NCBI GenBank assembly: GCA_030544235.1
Contig: CM060463.1
Span: 18,539,690-18,603,689 of the forward strand
Direction: 5' to 3'
DNA: 64,000 nt
From: Lepturacanthus savala
Lineage: Eukaryota; Chordata; Actinopteri; Scombriformes; Trichiuridae
Shown here: in pieces, positions 10,141 through 23,943 of the stretch
Numbering within the stretch: position 1 is the stretch's first letter
How the letters are laid out: the number at the start of each line of letters is the position of its first letter
The notes under the pieces: generated by a model
Database searches by the model: none
What the model saw: the letters and a program-made list of their open reading frames with translations, nothing else
Told to the model about the DNA's origin: nothing
Translations under genes and position numbers: made by a program

Positions 10141-10786
10141 CTCTTAGAAAAGCAAACATATGAATCTGTGTAGAAAAGGTTTCATTTTACCTGCAGAGAG
10201 GCTGCACATCAGCTCACGTCAGCTTCCCCCTTCTACTGGAAGACCAACTTCACACAGCTCATGAAATGATCAGTGGAAATTAATTTGTTATTGAATCATT
10301 TTAGGGGACACCAGTCAGATAATTGAAATCTAAATTGGATTTTGCCTCACTAAAGACAGACAATGTGATGTAAAGGATGAAGCCAGACGGGAAGACAATA
10401 ACTTAATATGGTGCATTTTATCTATACTGGATGTACTTTGAAGATCATTCATGGTGTAGATGAGAAGCCTGCTTTGCCTTTATAACAGTGGCTACCGGAT
10501 ATATAAAAGTAAAGTGAATGGGCGAATGCTGCACCCACATGCACTGGTGCTCAAGTGGAGCTCCTCATTAGCTGACAGACGGGTAGTTCTGAATCTGTGA
10601 ACCTGTATCAACAGGACAAATTGACTGTGGCAAACAGAGTTGTGTTTGCCAGAATCTTTCAAAATGAGCTCCAATTTTATAATTACTTCATTAAGATGGT
10701 GACCTTGAATTGAATATTTTCTTTCATAGTTTGTGGTAATTTACATTTCTGTCATTTTTTATTTAGTATATATATATATATTATTT
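10141..10786. other. unassigned DNA
   Basis: No gene or repeat family is recognised. A short (TA)n tract lies at about 10768-10781, just before the SINE. Confidence 0.4.
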
Positions 10787-11150
10787 AGGGGTTAGCGCTG
10801 TTGCCTCACAGCAAGAAGGTCGCAGGTTCAGGACCCTCCTTGGGTCCTGGGTCTGGGACCTTTCTGTGTGGAGTTTGCATGTTCTCCCCGTGTCTGTGTG
10901 GGTTTTCACCGGGTACTCCGGCTTCCTCCCACAGTCCAAAAACATGCTCAGGTTAATTGGCGATTCTAAATTGCCCATAGGTGTGAGTGTGTGAGTGAAT
11001 GGTGTGTGTGCCCCACGATTGGCTGGCGACCATCTGGGGTGTATCCCTGCCTCTCGCCGTAACGCGCTGGGATAGGCTCCAGCAGACCCCTGCGACCCTA
11101 ATGAGGAATAAGCAGGTACAGAAAATGACTGACTGATGACTGACAATTTT
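10787..11150 (+). mobile_element. tRNA-derived SINE-like fish repeat
   Basis: It begins GGGGTTAGCGCTGTTGCCTC (A-box region) and has a B-box-like GGTTCAGGACC near 10827. The body has GTGGAGTTTGCATGTTCTCC, CTCCGGCTTCCTCCCACAGT and GCTGGGATAGGCTCCAGCAG, words of a very common fish SINE. It ends in a (TGAC)n-type tail at about 11127-11145. Orientation is forward. Confidence 0.8.
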
Positions 11151-12439
11151 AAAGTGGTTTTCAACTTCAACTGTGATTAAGTAAAGTGCACATAAAAATA
11201 TTTAAATAATGTGGGAGCAAATAAATGGAAAATCTTACTTTTATGAGTGACCAACTTAAAAAACTTGATTTTATACTACCAAATCTTAAGGAAGTGGTAC
11301 TTACTTGATTAGGAAAATTGAATTCTCCTAACACAATGTATTTAATTTTTGAACATAATTTCATTAGTACTGGTCACAACTCAGAAACTTAGATGCAATA
11401 TGTTGCGTTGGTTTTTGTCATTAAGCCAACACTTTTCTTTTTAGAGTGTTTAGTTTACTAACAGTCTGGGAGGAGAATTAATTGACTGGCATTATAATGG
11501 TCAGCACTGAATGTCCAGAGAGAGTCATCAGACTTCAGACTTGACTTTAACTTTTCCTGAGAAACATAGAAATAGCCCTGATACACAGGTCACGGTGGAT
11601 TTTGGCTTGAATAATGATGTAGTTAGCATATCCTGGGGGATTGTGATTGGGCCTTTGGTTCTATATTGAAAGTAGACAAAGTGACAGAAGCTCAGACTAG
11701 GATGTGACTAACATAAACAGAAATCTGAGATTTCTGGACCACACCATCCGTGCTGTACTTATAAAAAAAACACATCCAATTCTCTCATTACTGCTCCATT
11801 AGCCAAAAGTGTCCTTAAAGTGATGCTATTCACTGGTGATCATGAATGCTAAAACTGCATAAAAGATGAGTTACAGTAATGGAAGACATTAAGAAAATAT
11901 AGAGAATTGGGTTCATGTGGCTTTCCATAATGTTGTAGCATAACTAATAATGTTACAGGAATATTTCCCCCATTAACTCGCAAATGCAAGTTAATGTAAT
12001 TTCACCCTCCTCCTTAACTATTGACCAAAACCAGACAACGTTGCTGCAGCACATCGAAGGAACATTAAACTAAAGAGGTTTTGATGTTTTCTACATCTTC
12101 TGTCCCTGCCTGTCCCTTTTGACAAACAAATGTACATCATCACATTCATCACATCAAACCTGAATGATTTAGTGCTCATCAGACAGCATATTGTTCTGGG
12201 TTGATAGACAATCACAGGTGTACAGGCATATTATCTTCGATCTGTCTGCTATAACCAGTATGTATTACACTTCACATTAAATACAACTAGTGCCTTGCCT
12301 ATTCAAAACATTTCTGTTCAGAACAGAACAGAACAGCCTGTTTGAAGGTCCATTTATCGCAAGGTTACCAAACAACAAATAATTCAAAGTTATCCAAAGA
12401 CCAGGATTTTTATGGATCATTGAAAAAAATGTAATCATC
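11151..12439. other. unassigned AT-rich DNA
   Basis: No exon or recognised repeat. Short frames on the reverse strand near 11167-11364 and 12018-12215 lack domain features. Confidence 0.4.
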
Positions 12440-12575
12440 TGTTCATGGTACCACATCCAACATTCGCTGAAAATTTAATGAAATTCCAGCATAAGCTTTT
12501 TCGCAATATCTTGCTCACAACAAACAGACTGACAAACATCAGCAAAAACCTCCTTGGTGAAGGTAAATTTCTATC
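12440..12575 (+). repeat. dispersed repeat fragment
   Basis: Words such as GAAAATTTAATGAAATTCCA, ACAAACAGACTGACAAACA and AAAACCTCCTTGGTGAAGGT match a repeat widespread in fish that ends in the palindrome-like CCTCC..GG.GG. Only one end is present. Confidence 0.4.
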
Positions 12576-13207
12576 TATAGAAATGTGTTCATTTCGATTA
12601 ATATCAATAATTATTGATAATTTTCTTAGGGGGGACTTTATGTTTAATGACCTACTTTTAAAACATTAATAGAGTGGTGGTGATACAGTTATAATATATA
12701 ATGATATAGAATATTTCAGATCAATAATGGTGATTATTGATCATTTTTAATGATCTATTCTCAATAATAACCAGGAGAAAAGGGCTGAAGGTAGCCACTT
12801 TATATTAAACTTGATTTAGCAATAGTCTGTTAAATGACTCACTGTTTGATTATGAGCCAAGCATTGTTTTTATTTTTATTTTTTTAAACAAACCTTGAGT
12901 GAAACTATCAATATTATATTATGCTATTTTGTGTTGATGGTGTGGATATTGACAATATGTCTTGATGTTTTTATTCTAGGCCTACTTCACACTCAACACT
13001 GCACTTCTCAGCAATACACCCAACAAGTGTAACATTAATTGGATTAACGGTAGTTGAGAAAATCAAAGGACATGTCTGTACATCTTCCTTTATGTATGCA
13101 TATACTACATACTTACATACTTGGGGTGTCATGATTAAAATTGTGAATGAAATATTGGTCAAAATGAGCTTTTGATTTTGACCTTTAAAACCAAAAGTGG
13201 GATTATA

Positions 13208-13213
<6 letters not shown>
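12576..13213. other. unassigned AT-rich DNA
   Basis: Rich in ATTATTGAT/ATCAATAAT words (12600-12770) that could fold, but no family is recognised. Confidence 0.35.

Positions 13214-13265
<52 letters not shown>
13214..13265 (+). repeat. (TA)n microsatellite
   Basis: About 52 bases of pure TA repeat. Confidence 0.95.
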
Positions 13266-13268
<3 letters not shown>

Positions 13269-14605
13269 TGCAAGGCACTTACTTAATCACGTCCAAAGGG
13301 GGGAAAAACACTTCAAGGACACTGTGTCGCTGCTAACGAGCTCAGCGAGAGCCTGCATTACTCTTTAAGACAAAATGACCACTGTTGGAGTGAGAGATGA
13401 TGGAGAAACAGAATTCTCTGTGTGCTAAGTACATACTAAGTGTTTTATTTCCTTGAATAATGAATAAAATATCTATCGATCGTTCTCACCCATCTGACTG
13501 CAGCTACACGGCTGTTAGCTTATTGTTAGCCAATTAGCCATTAGCCTGCATACCATTAACATTAATGGTACCCCGATACTGTCAAGACTGCTCAAGTGGC
13601 TTAAGTTTTTCTCTTCACCACAACTGTATACAAAACTTTCAGTCCCTAACTTTCAAGCAATACAGTTACACAAGTTTGTTTACGCTGGCTCACCCTCCCA
13701 CAGACAGAATCCGCGTTCTGAGCCACGGTGTGCATAAACTCCCTGTTCAGGGAATGTCAATTAAGAGAACTTCTCTCCACAAAATCCGTCCATTTGGAAG
13801 CACTCTGCAGTGTCGCTGATGCAGACATTACCTTGGATATCTGCTGCTGCTACTGCTACTACATTTTACACAACTTGTAAAGGACTGTAGGAGGTGGATG
13901 ACTAAACCACCTCCTACATTGACTATTTACTGTGGAGCACTGATAAGGTCTTGGTAGGCAGGTATATGTTTGATGACATTTATTTGGGTTCCTTGTAGGC
14001 ACAGTTTGTATTTGTAAGGTTAACTGAAATAAAATAGACAATGAAATATCATTACCCTTTAACAATAACTGATACAGACAATTTAACATTATTGTTACTT
14101 GCACACTACAAATGAACATCCTTGTTAGGCTAACTTAGCTTGCAATGCTAAGCTAACATGCTGCAAAAATTATGAATTGACAGTATCTGAAAAGTGCAAC
14201 ATCTTTCCAAACTTATTTTAAGTCAACTAAGCTGCTAATGGAGGTTGCTCGCCTTGCGCATATGCCAAAAAAAAGTTCCTGACTCCAGGGTTTAATTTCA
14301 CTTTATGTGACCCATGGAGACTGCGCAGGAGAATAACCCCCCATGATGCTCTGGGGCTTTCCATCATGGCCCGGGTCAATGAGAACGTGCAAATCGCTAA
14401 AGAAACTCAGTTTTGAGTCGTTAAATTCATTTTTACCAACCACATTAAGCACTGTTTGGAGTCCCTTTTAAGTCAGCAGGCAGCATCCTCGCCCCCGAGA
14501 CACAGTGTCACACAGCTGTAACATCATGTTGGGAAAAGAGACTTTTCCAGAGCTTTTCTGACTGATAGAAAGGTTTGATGAAATTTGTTATTAACATGGT
14601 TATAG
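13266..14605. other. unassigned DNA, probably old repeat fragments
   Basis: CTGTTAGCTTATTGTTAGCC-type words (about 13515-13550) and the segment 14240-14420 resemble decayed fish transposon sequence, but I cannot define ends. No exon is visible. Confidence 0.3.
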
Positions 14606-14733
14606 CTGGGCGGGGGGGTCCTGTCTGGGGTGTATCCGTGCTTCTTGCGTGCGATGTGCTGGGATTTGGCTCCAGCAGACCCCCATGACCCTAGTGAGGA
14701 TTAAGCAGGTAGAGAGAATGACTGACTGATACT
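14606..14733 (+). mobile_element. SINE fragment, 3' part
   Basis: Contains TCTGGGGTGTATCCGTGC, GCTGGGATTTGGCTCCAGCA, CCCTAGTGAGGATTAAGCAG and a GACTGACTGAT tail. It matches the last third of the SINE at 10787 in the same orientation. The 5' part is missing. Confidence 0.75.
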
Positions 14734-15317
14734 TGGAGGGTGTCCTATGAAGAGTTTTATCAGCTTTTCTTTTACTATTGCAGTCTATGGAAAAATGCGT
14801 TTGGGGTCGCAATGGATTTTTTGTTGCTGTACCACAAGTGGCCACTAGGAAAAGAAAAATAAGCATGCTGCTCCGAGGCGATTCCCTATCCAGGTCTTAC
14901 GATTCATCTAGAGGTGATTAAACTATGCCTGAATAAAATAGAAAATGATCAAAAAAAAAGAAAATACCACTGGCAACCTCCAGAGTTTTTTTGTTCCCTC
15001 TTGTACTGTATTTAATTAATAAACATTTTTTAAGTTAGTATTAGAGTTTTGCTATTTTTAGGCAACTTAGTCACTCGCATCAATGATCATACAACGACAA
15101 TGCTTACAGATATATGTTAACTTCTGCGTATTAACATTAAGCACCATTGTTTGATTTTGCTAGCTTAAACAAGGCGGAGTAACGAATAGATAATCTTCTT
15201 CTCAACATCTGTTAACCTGATGAATACTAGAAAAGGTTTTCAGTTCTTTCCTACACAGTTCACAGCAGGTGAGATTCTAGGATCAGAGGTTTAGGGGTGT
15301 AAACACTGAGAGAGCTG
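14734..15317. other. unassigned DNA
   Basis: No gene is visible. The sequence at 14740-14900 may be the other half of a repeat into which the SINE at 14606 inserted, but this is not shown. Confidence 0.3.
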
Positions 15318-15875
15318 CCCAGCCAGGCAAGATAAATTTCACCGTTTTATTTTCATTTTTTTTTACCAAAATTTCATTACCACATTTGTGAAAGAAAAGG
15401 ACCATATTTTTGGGGGAAAATCTGTAACTAAAACATGAAATCTGAAAAAAGGTTATTTAAATGCAGAGCCACAGCAAAAGAGGAATAGATTGGAATAATG
15501 AAAGAAACATACACATAAATGGTTTCTTGAGTAAACCATTGCCCTATAGTGAGCACCCAAAAATAGTAAAAATGGATCTTGGACTTATTTGTTGGACTTT
15601 TATTTGAAATGCAATGCACAAGATGTAAAACTCAGTTCACAAAAAGAAAAGTGCTTGAAATCTACAAGCTGCTGTAATTTTTTGTTTTTATTTTAATGTT
15701 GTGTTTGAATTAAATACCGTATGTTTTGACACATTTCTAACTTGTTAAAAAAAGGGCATACTGTAAAAATAAATAAATAATTATTTATAATTAAAATCCC
15801 TCCAATATTAGGGGTGCTGGAATTCAATTTAAGGATGCTTTTGCACCCCCAAAACTGGGCTAGAACCACCTTATG
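15318..15875 (+). repeat. dispersed repeat R1, copy 1
   Basis: Colinear with 36455-37070. Shared words in order include CCAGGCAAGATAAAT, AAATTTCATTACCACATTTG, GAGCCACAGCAAAAG, TTGGACTTTTATTTGAAA and GAAAAGTGCTTGAAATCTAC (exact), then CCCCCAAAA. No inverted ends and no coding frame were recognised, so its class is unknown. Confidence 0.75.
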
Positions 15876-17864
15876 ATTTACAGTTCCCTCTGAATTGAGA
15901 ATCGTTTGCTTTCTATGGTTTGGAATCTTGGCTGAATTCCATGTGCAGTCCACATCGCAGGGAACTATTAGATGATGGGAACACACCCAGAGTCTCTTCC
16001 CATCCCACAGACAGCTCCGCTGTGTGTCTGCTTAACTTCATAGGAGACTGGTACTGATCACTGCAGACTGAGCTGTATAAAATGAATGTAGCTGTAATTA
16101 CAGCTGACGGATAAATCATATTTTCATCATCATCATGACTTAAACATGAACGATAAACACATTGGGAAAAAGACTGCCTGACATGTGACAAATAAGAACA
16201 AAAATGTTTTTAATATGCATGCGACATGCATTCACCCAGAGTCAGAGCTGTGGTGGGTTGGCTGCACCCACCTGCTTGTGGGGGCAGGCTATTACTGCTG
16301 CAGAGCCAAGCTTCAAATTGACCCTCGCCTCCATCACAGAAAATAAAGTACATCACATGAACCATCATCACTAAAGGAGGCATAGGAATAGATAAACAGA
16401 AGACATCAAGCAAAAGAGAACACATTAAAGAGGCAGAGAGTGAAGCCATTGCTAACCACTAAGCTATTTAACTTCCAGATCTGAATTAAAAGAAGAGCAA
16501 GTGAAAAGATAAGTGCTTGTGAAGACCTAGTGTAGGCTTAAATGTACAGTTAGTAATTAGTCACAGTAAAGAAGATATGTAGCAAAATTAATCCATTGAC
16601 ATTGGTAAATTATAGTGTCTATCAAATATCTGTCTGCATGTGAGATGTTTGGGGGACACCTGCAATTTTAGCTACACTAAAATAAGATGGGTTACATTAA
16701 TGTTATGGTGTGTTAATGGACATGTAACTAACGTTGTAGACTCATCTTAAATATGAGGCATATCACACTTCAGAATTAAATTTTTATATCAACATTTATT
16801 TTGTTATTTAAAAGGCCTGAAAAAACCATGCATATATTTAAAATGAGAAGATTTGATCATAATGTATCAATATAATAGCATCGAGTCTGTGCAGAAAGAC
16901 AAGCTAATATTTTTTTATGTATTGCAAGTCATATCGTATGTTAACACATTTTGCAGATTTTCCACATATTGTGCAACCTTACTGTAGATGTATCATAAAC
17001 ATTTCTAATACATACACAAATCGATACAGACAGGTGCAGAACACTCTAACAGTGGTTCATAAAGTGGCGTTCGAAAGGGTCCCCAGATAAATGGGGGATA
17101 GATTCATTGCACAAATTGTATTCAGTAGAAAATTAACCCAATGAGAGAATATATAGGAATGACTAATCATATCTTTCACTCTCTTCTTGTTATCTCCCCG
17201 GTAGACAGGTTGGAATTGTAGAATTAATCGCACCTAACAACAAATACCTACACTGGCACAATATTGTATCAACTAGGGATGGGAGATATTGGAAAAAAAT
17301 GACATTGCAATATTTTTTTTTTCTCCTGTGATATACAGTATATTGCAATATGAAAAAAGAAAGTTGCTTTTGTTTGCACCATCCTTTCTTAAACTTTAAT
17401 TCTATACAATTGGTTTGTGAACGCTTCTCATATGGTGTAATACCACATAATGTAATTTTGTGGCTGCCACGTTTAGTTGTGAATAGCAGCTTTGTCTTTG
17501 TTGACACTATGGTGCATATCCAAACTGATCCATATGCTCTTTCACATCAGACACTCCATTGTCTTTCTATGTAAGTTGGCAGTCTCTTGCACACAACCCC
17601 AAACCTGGTTAAAACCATCCTGGTTACATTAGTTAACAATACTTATCGCTCAAGAATCAGTCTGGACCTCTCCGTACTGCAAATGCTTGTTGCCGACACA
17701 GTCTCATCACATCCTCTATTGACATTCTCAGGTGCCTGAGGAAGAGTTGGTCTTCTGTTGTTCCTTAAATATCACACTCATGTATGAGCATCTCACTTTC
17801 CAAAACAATGTCAAACCCTGTTTACTAATGTTTTTTCCCATAGATATAAATACAGATGTGCCTT
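15876..17864. other. unassigned DNA
   Basis: No exon was found. At 17273 the words CTAGGGATGGGAGATATTGG and, near 17310, tracts of CAATATT/AATATTG resemble the end of a hAT-like MITE, but the other end was not located. Confidence 0.3.
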
Positions 17865-18260
17865 AGGGTGCTTTTATACCAACAGCAGATGGTGCACAAC
17901 ACCATTCAATCCAAAGGCGCTTAGTTCAGTTTGTTTTCATCTGTGAAAAAGCATCAGTCGCACTTGGGTGTGCACTAAATCAAGCAGAATATAAAGAAGT
18001 GGTCTATGTCAAATGACAAACTTTGGTGCGGTCTGGGGAGAACACAATCTTGCGTCCAAACAAGGAGATATTGATTATTTCATAGCTTATCTCATGGATC
18101 TTTGGTATGATGCTTGTCACATATGATCTTATTCGGGATTCAATTTCCGTTCGTCGGCAGGTGTGAGAGTGGACCACACTGGAGTCTATATGCTAATTAG
18201 TAAAAAATGTCATTGCCTGGTGTGGACCAAATAATCAAACTAGTGGTGTGAAAATGCCCT
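17865..18260 (-). mobile_element. MF1 MITE family, copy 2
   Basis: Ends AGGGTGCTTTTATACCAACA (17865) and GGTGTGAAAATGCCCT (ending 18260) are imperfect inverted repeats. Compared with the copies at 23035 and 42596 it lies on the reverse strand. No coding frame. No clear target duplication. Confidence 0.7.
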
Positions 18261-20384
18261 CAGTCAGTCAATAGGTTTATGGGATACCAAAGAAAATCAA
18301 ATTATTTCATTAGTCCGACTAAAACCAGACTTTAAAAGTAAATGTACACGTTAGATTGACTGAAATCAAACTTGCAAAGTTTGCAAACACACCCAGATAA
18401 TGCTAATTGAAATCGGACTGGAACTGGACAAGGTGATCTGTGTGTGCACTAGAGGTCCGTGCCAAGCTCCGACCCAGTAGCCAAACAGTATGTGAAATTT
18501 AAACAGAGTAACTCAAACCAGAAGTAGCTGGTAACTTGGTAAAGTATGTGCAAGATTGTCCATTGTGCCAGTTCCCCTATGGGTTCCTAACTTGCTAATT
18601 TACCAGTCTTTCAATTTCTGTTGTCAAAAGTAGGTCAACCGGCAAGCTGAAGAGTGTATAGCAGAGGTGACATGGCATGTAGACTGGGAGAAGGACAGTA
18701 GTCCGAGTAGACAGACTAATCAAGCTTTTACCATAGCTTGACTTAACTGTGCATGTAACCAACTGACTGTTCCGACTGAAGTCAGCTTAGCAGTCTTCAT
18801 GGCTGAAGCTCCTTTTATCTGTGCTGAACAACGAACTCTCTTTCAAATTCACTTACATCTTTTCCTTGCACATCTTGATACAAAATCAGAATGAATAGTA
18901 AGTTCAGGGAACTATGAATCTCCCCACATTCTGAAATACCCACAGAGTAACAGATAGCTGTAAACAGCCACTCACATCCTGCATTAAACTCATTATCGCC
19001 AGAGAAGCTTGCTAGCAAATCTTATCAAGAGAGCCCTCCCTTCCCCAGCCAGGGATGTTTGAGAGATCCCATTTGGTTGTGTACATGAATCATTATCACA
19101 ATGCGCCTTGTCAGCACACCATCTCCAGGAAACAGGCATTAGCAGTAGAAATGAGATTAGAGTGGGCAAAATGCATCAGAGGCAGAAAGGACGCACTGAT
19201 GAGTGGGAGATTAGGAACCCCGACCAAAGGCTGCTTACACAAAGGTGGACTCTTAACTTACATCTGACAAATACATTCACTCCAAATCCATGTCTGAGTT
19301 CACTCACTGAACAAAGTGGTCTGCTTCTTGACCAATCTTGAACAAAGAAGGACTATGTAATACAATGTTGTTGTTTTTTGTTGTTGTTTTTCCCAGGTGT
19401 GCAGATATTTTCCATATCTTTTTTCGGCATGACTTTTTGAAAGATACATGGAAAAAAGAGGAAGGTGCAACTTCCAATCCAATCAGAGAGATACAGAGAT
19501 TGGTTTGACCGTACACCTTGAACAACTGCAAATAAATAGTCAGAAAACAGCATTAAAAAAAGATACAAAATTACAATAAGTACTCTCAAATCATGTGCTA
19601 ATCCTCTAGATCATGAAATATACCACTTGTCTGAGAAATGGTATGATGAAATGTGTGTTCAGGTTCTTTGGCATGGATCAAATCTCATTGTTTGTTTCAT
19701 CAGATTATGGACACATTATGTTTTGCTTTTGTTTTTGGTACTGACACAGCCTGTGAAAACTCTCTGTGCAGCAGAGTGAATACGTTTTGTTGCAGCAGCT
19801 TTGAGGATTATGAGCATATCTTCAGATGTGGTAAAAAAAGTGCTAAGCTTTATACATGAATTTGCCTTTGAGTGAAACAGTTGCTCATTTCGGTGACTGC
19901 AATGTAATCATCAAATGCAAAAACCTCACATGTTAAATTGAAGATTACATGGGAGCCACAGACTGATAAAAAGGAATGAGATGGTTTGTAAATTTGGGAG
20001 CACTTCTGCCAAAAAAGACTCCTGTCTGTACTTCCAGTGTAAAGGGGGTTTAAGGTAGGATTGTTCCTTCTGTTATATTGAACACAAGGGAGGTAAAATT
20101 ATCTACCTTTATCTGTACACATGCTGATTGAAGGCTAAGGATTTAATGGGGATTTTACTCCCACACTTTATATAAATCCACTAGGAACAAGTGAATGATT
20201 CATAAAGGCCCTTTAAGGTGTGTTCTGGTTCAAACTAGAATCAAAAGCTGCTATTGATTTTTTTGTCAAGACATCAAATGGATATGAGTTGCATGAACCG
20301 AGGGGAGAATAATTGACAATACTGGTGATACCAGGGGATCATGTGAAGTAGATCATCATTAGAAGCGTGACACACACAAGCAAG

Positions 20385-20387
<3 letters not shown>
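18261..20387. other. unassigned DNA
   Basis: No gene or family is recognised. The part around 19040-19260 is complex sequence without obvious repeats and has two overlapping short frames without domain features. Confidence 0.35.
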
Positions 20388-20440
<53 letters not shown>

Positions 20441-20442
20441 TG

Positions 20443-20469
<27 letters not shown>
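20388..20469 (+). repeat. (TA)n microsatellite, interrupted
   Basis: Two TA tracts (about 20388-20437 and 20443-20469) separated by a CAGTG interruption. Confidence 0.95.
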
Positions 20470-20474
<5 letters not shown>

Positions 20475-22139
20475 GCAGAAGAATTTACTTTGAACAATAC
20501 CGCACTAATCCTTTCACATCATTAAGTTTGTATATCTCATTTTTATTAAAGATGGAGTCCATCTTAGTGAATCAGATGATAAATATCATTTTCAGTTGAA
20601 TGATCCGAGATTGACTCAAAAAAAAAATCAATCCAGATCAACCTGTGCACATGCTTTCTCTTCTCCTTCAATAGTAATGTAGAATACATGTGTACATGTA
20701 AGAGCTAGTCTGTCTGTGGTTTTAAAATTTGTATTATCACCCCCCACCCCCAAAAAATGCAATAAGAAAAAAAACAATCATGATTATTCAGTCCTTTCTC
20801 ATTCCCAGAGCACAAAATAGTGTTTTTGTCATTTCCCATAGCAAATCTTTTCATGATAGACTTATATAAAACTCCTACAATGTCTGAAATAGACTTAATG
20901 ATACCAATGACATCCATATAAGGTGACAACAGCCCTCATTCGGAGGTAATGGGTTGAGGAGATGAATAGATGTAAAGGTTAAGAAGTTGCACAAGCAGTT
21001 GGAGAGTGCTGTTCCAGAATACTAATCTGCATTTTAACCAACAATGAGGATACTTTACGCCAAACAATGATCTTTTCCTAAACCAACCAAGTAGCTTTGT
21101 GCATAAACCTAATTAGACCTTAACCACCATACCATAAACATGATTTTTATTCATTAGAGTATCCAGCTTGACCCAAAAGAGTGAGAAATTTCTTCTGGGG
21201 AATTTTTTAAAGGGCTCCAGGGTCTACTGCCAGAGTGTGTACATTATGATGAGCTTCTACAGAGACTTTAAACAAAATAAAACTAGTAAATTTATATTAT
21301 ATACAAGGAGCACAACTACAGCAAACATTTATTCAGCAACTACACACATGTTAACAAGCACAAGTTGTTTGTTTATAAGCCTTAATGAACTGTGGCCTAA
21401 GCCTGAAAGGTTAACATTTGAGCTGGTTTTCAATGACAACGGCTGCACTGCAGGTAGAGGCAGACAGAAATGTGGAGAAGTTTGGGCATTTTTGTCCCTC
21501 TGCGCTGTTCTCCTTTTTTTAGCTTTGACTGCCAAACCTAATAGAAAATAATATGGACCATCATCGCCGTAAGGATTTCACAAAGGTTATGGTGTGACTT
21601 TGTATTTCTACAATAAATATTTTTAGAGATGCTGGCAAGTTTAAAACAAAGGTCTGTTCTACTTCTCTCTGAAAACTTTTTATTGGAGTCAATGAGACAA
21701 TGAGAAGGATAACAGTCTTCTAAACCTACTGGTAGGTGGAGCAGGCCCATTTTAATGCATATCTATTAGGCTAATAACCACTGATGAGGCCCATTCAATC
21801 AAGTGATAATATGCAAAGTCAGACTTTCATTCTGAAACATAATCACATATTCAATGATGGAAATAAGGATTGTCACCATTATAAGCACAATAGGATGTAT
21901 TGAGGGTAGAAGAAACATATTTAGGCTATCACTATGCAGGTCCAAAATAAATAAGGGCATAAGAAAAGTGAGGAAACTGCACAGCTTACTGTTTCCAAGA
22001 GGCATAGGCTCCCTGGTGGACTGTAGCATGGTGCTCATGAGGATGAGGGGGTTAGTGATGGACATGTGGGAAGACTATGGATCCAGCTGCGCTCTCTGTA
22101 AGCTAAAGCCTCACTTCAAAGTCCATCTCCCCATCCGGC
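20470..22139. other. unassigned DNA
   Basis: No exon or family recognised. Two 20-24-codon longer frames overlap on opposite strands at 21168-21551, a pattern typical of chance. Confidence 0.4.
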
Positions 22140-22560
22140 AGCCGTGAACTGCCCTTGTTGAAATGCACAGATCTAAGTGAAAAAACCAAGGGAATCCACT
22201 ACAGATCAATCTGGCTATAAGCCAAGCCATGGACGAATACCGATGATGTTCATTAAGACAGCAAATGCTCTCCAAGGTCATTCGAATCCCAACTAAGAAA
22301 GTGAACCTCGGGCCTTTAGTTGCTCTGAGAAACGTGGAAAAAAATTAGCAAAAGACCTCTAATGCATTCCCACAGTGATCCTGGGAGAAGGCGAATGTTC
22401 AAAGGGACCAAGGAACCTCTGAACCAGCCCTATAATCATGATCGAAGTGCATGCCATCTGGATACGAAGGTCCCATTATGGAGCTGATGACCAGAGAAGG
22501 AAGTAAATAAAATGAGCTGCATCACAGGAGACAAGACAAACAATTCCCTGTTGGCTCTGG
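22140..22560. other. complex repeat-free stretch, possible conserved non-coding element
   Basis: Balanced composition, no simple repeats, no recognised transposon words and no long frame. It could be a conserved regulatory element. This rests only on its look and needs comparison with other fish. Confidence 0.2.
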
Positions 22561-23034
22561 ACTCCTGTTTTGTTTCTGATATTCACTAAAGGCCTTTATA
22601 AACAGTTTATAGCACAACATCAGCATAAATTAGGCCTCTTATCACCCAATGCATCACATTGTTTGATTATATTTACTATCCGTTAGTCCTGACATGAAAA
22701 ATAGGGCCTACCAAACTTCTGCCACATATTTATGACTCAAATTAAAGTGTCCATGCATCACAGACCAGAGGAGGGATACTACTGAATATGGTTTGCTGTT
22801 GGTACAGTAGATTGTTTTATCACTATGGTGGTCAGTGTTTAATGAAAGTTGACATGGCTGAATTATTGTTGAGCTGAGATTTTTGTATAATTTAAAATAG
22901 TCTCAATAAGAAGATAATATATTATCATATATTCAATTAAAAAATATTCAACATGGTTTAAAGAAAACTACAAAAGTCATCTGTTGGCTTCCGTCTCATA
23001 TGAGATTGTGTGTATGCTACATTTAGGGCACTTT
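22561..23034. other. unassigned AT-rich DNA
   Basis: Nothing recognised. Confidence 0.4.

Positions 23035-23943
<909 letters not shown>

Noticed and set aside
21168..21551. 127-codon open frame as a host exon
   Set aside because: No domain features, and a 68-codon frame opposes it on the other strand; typical of chance.
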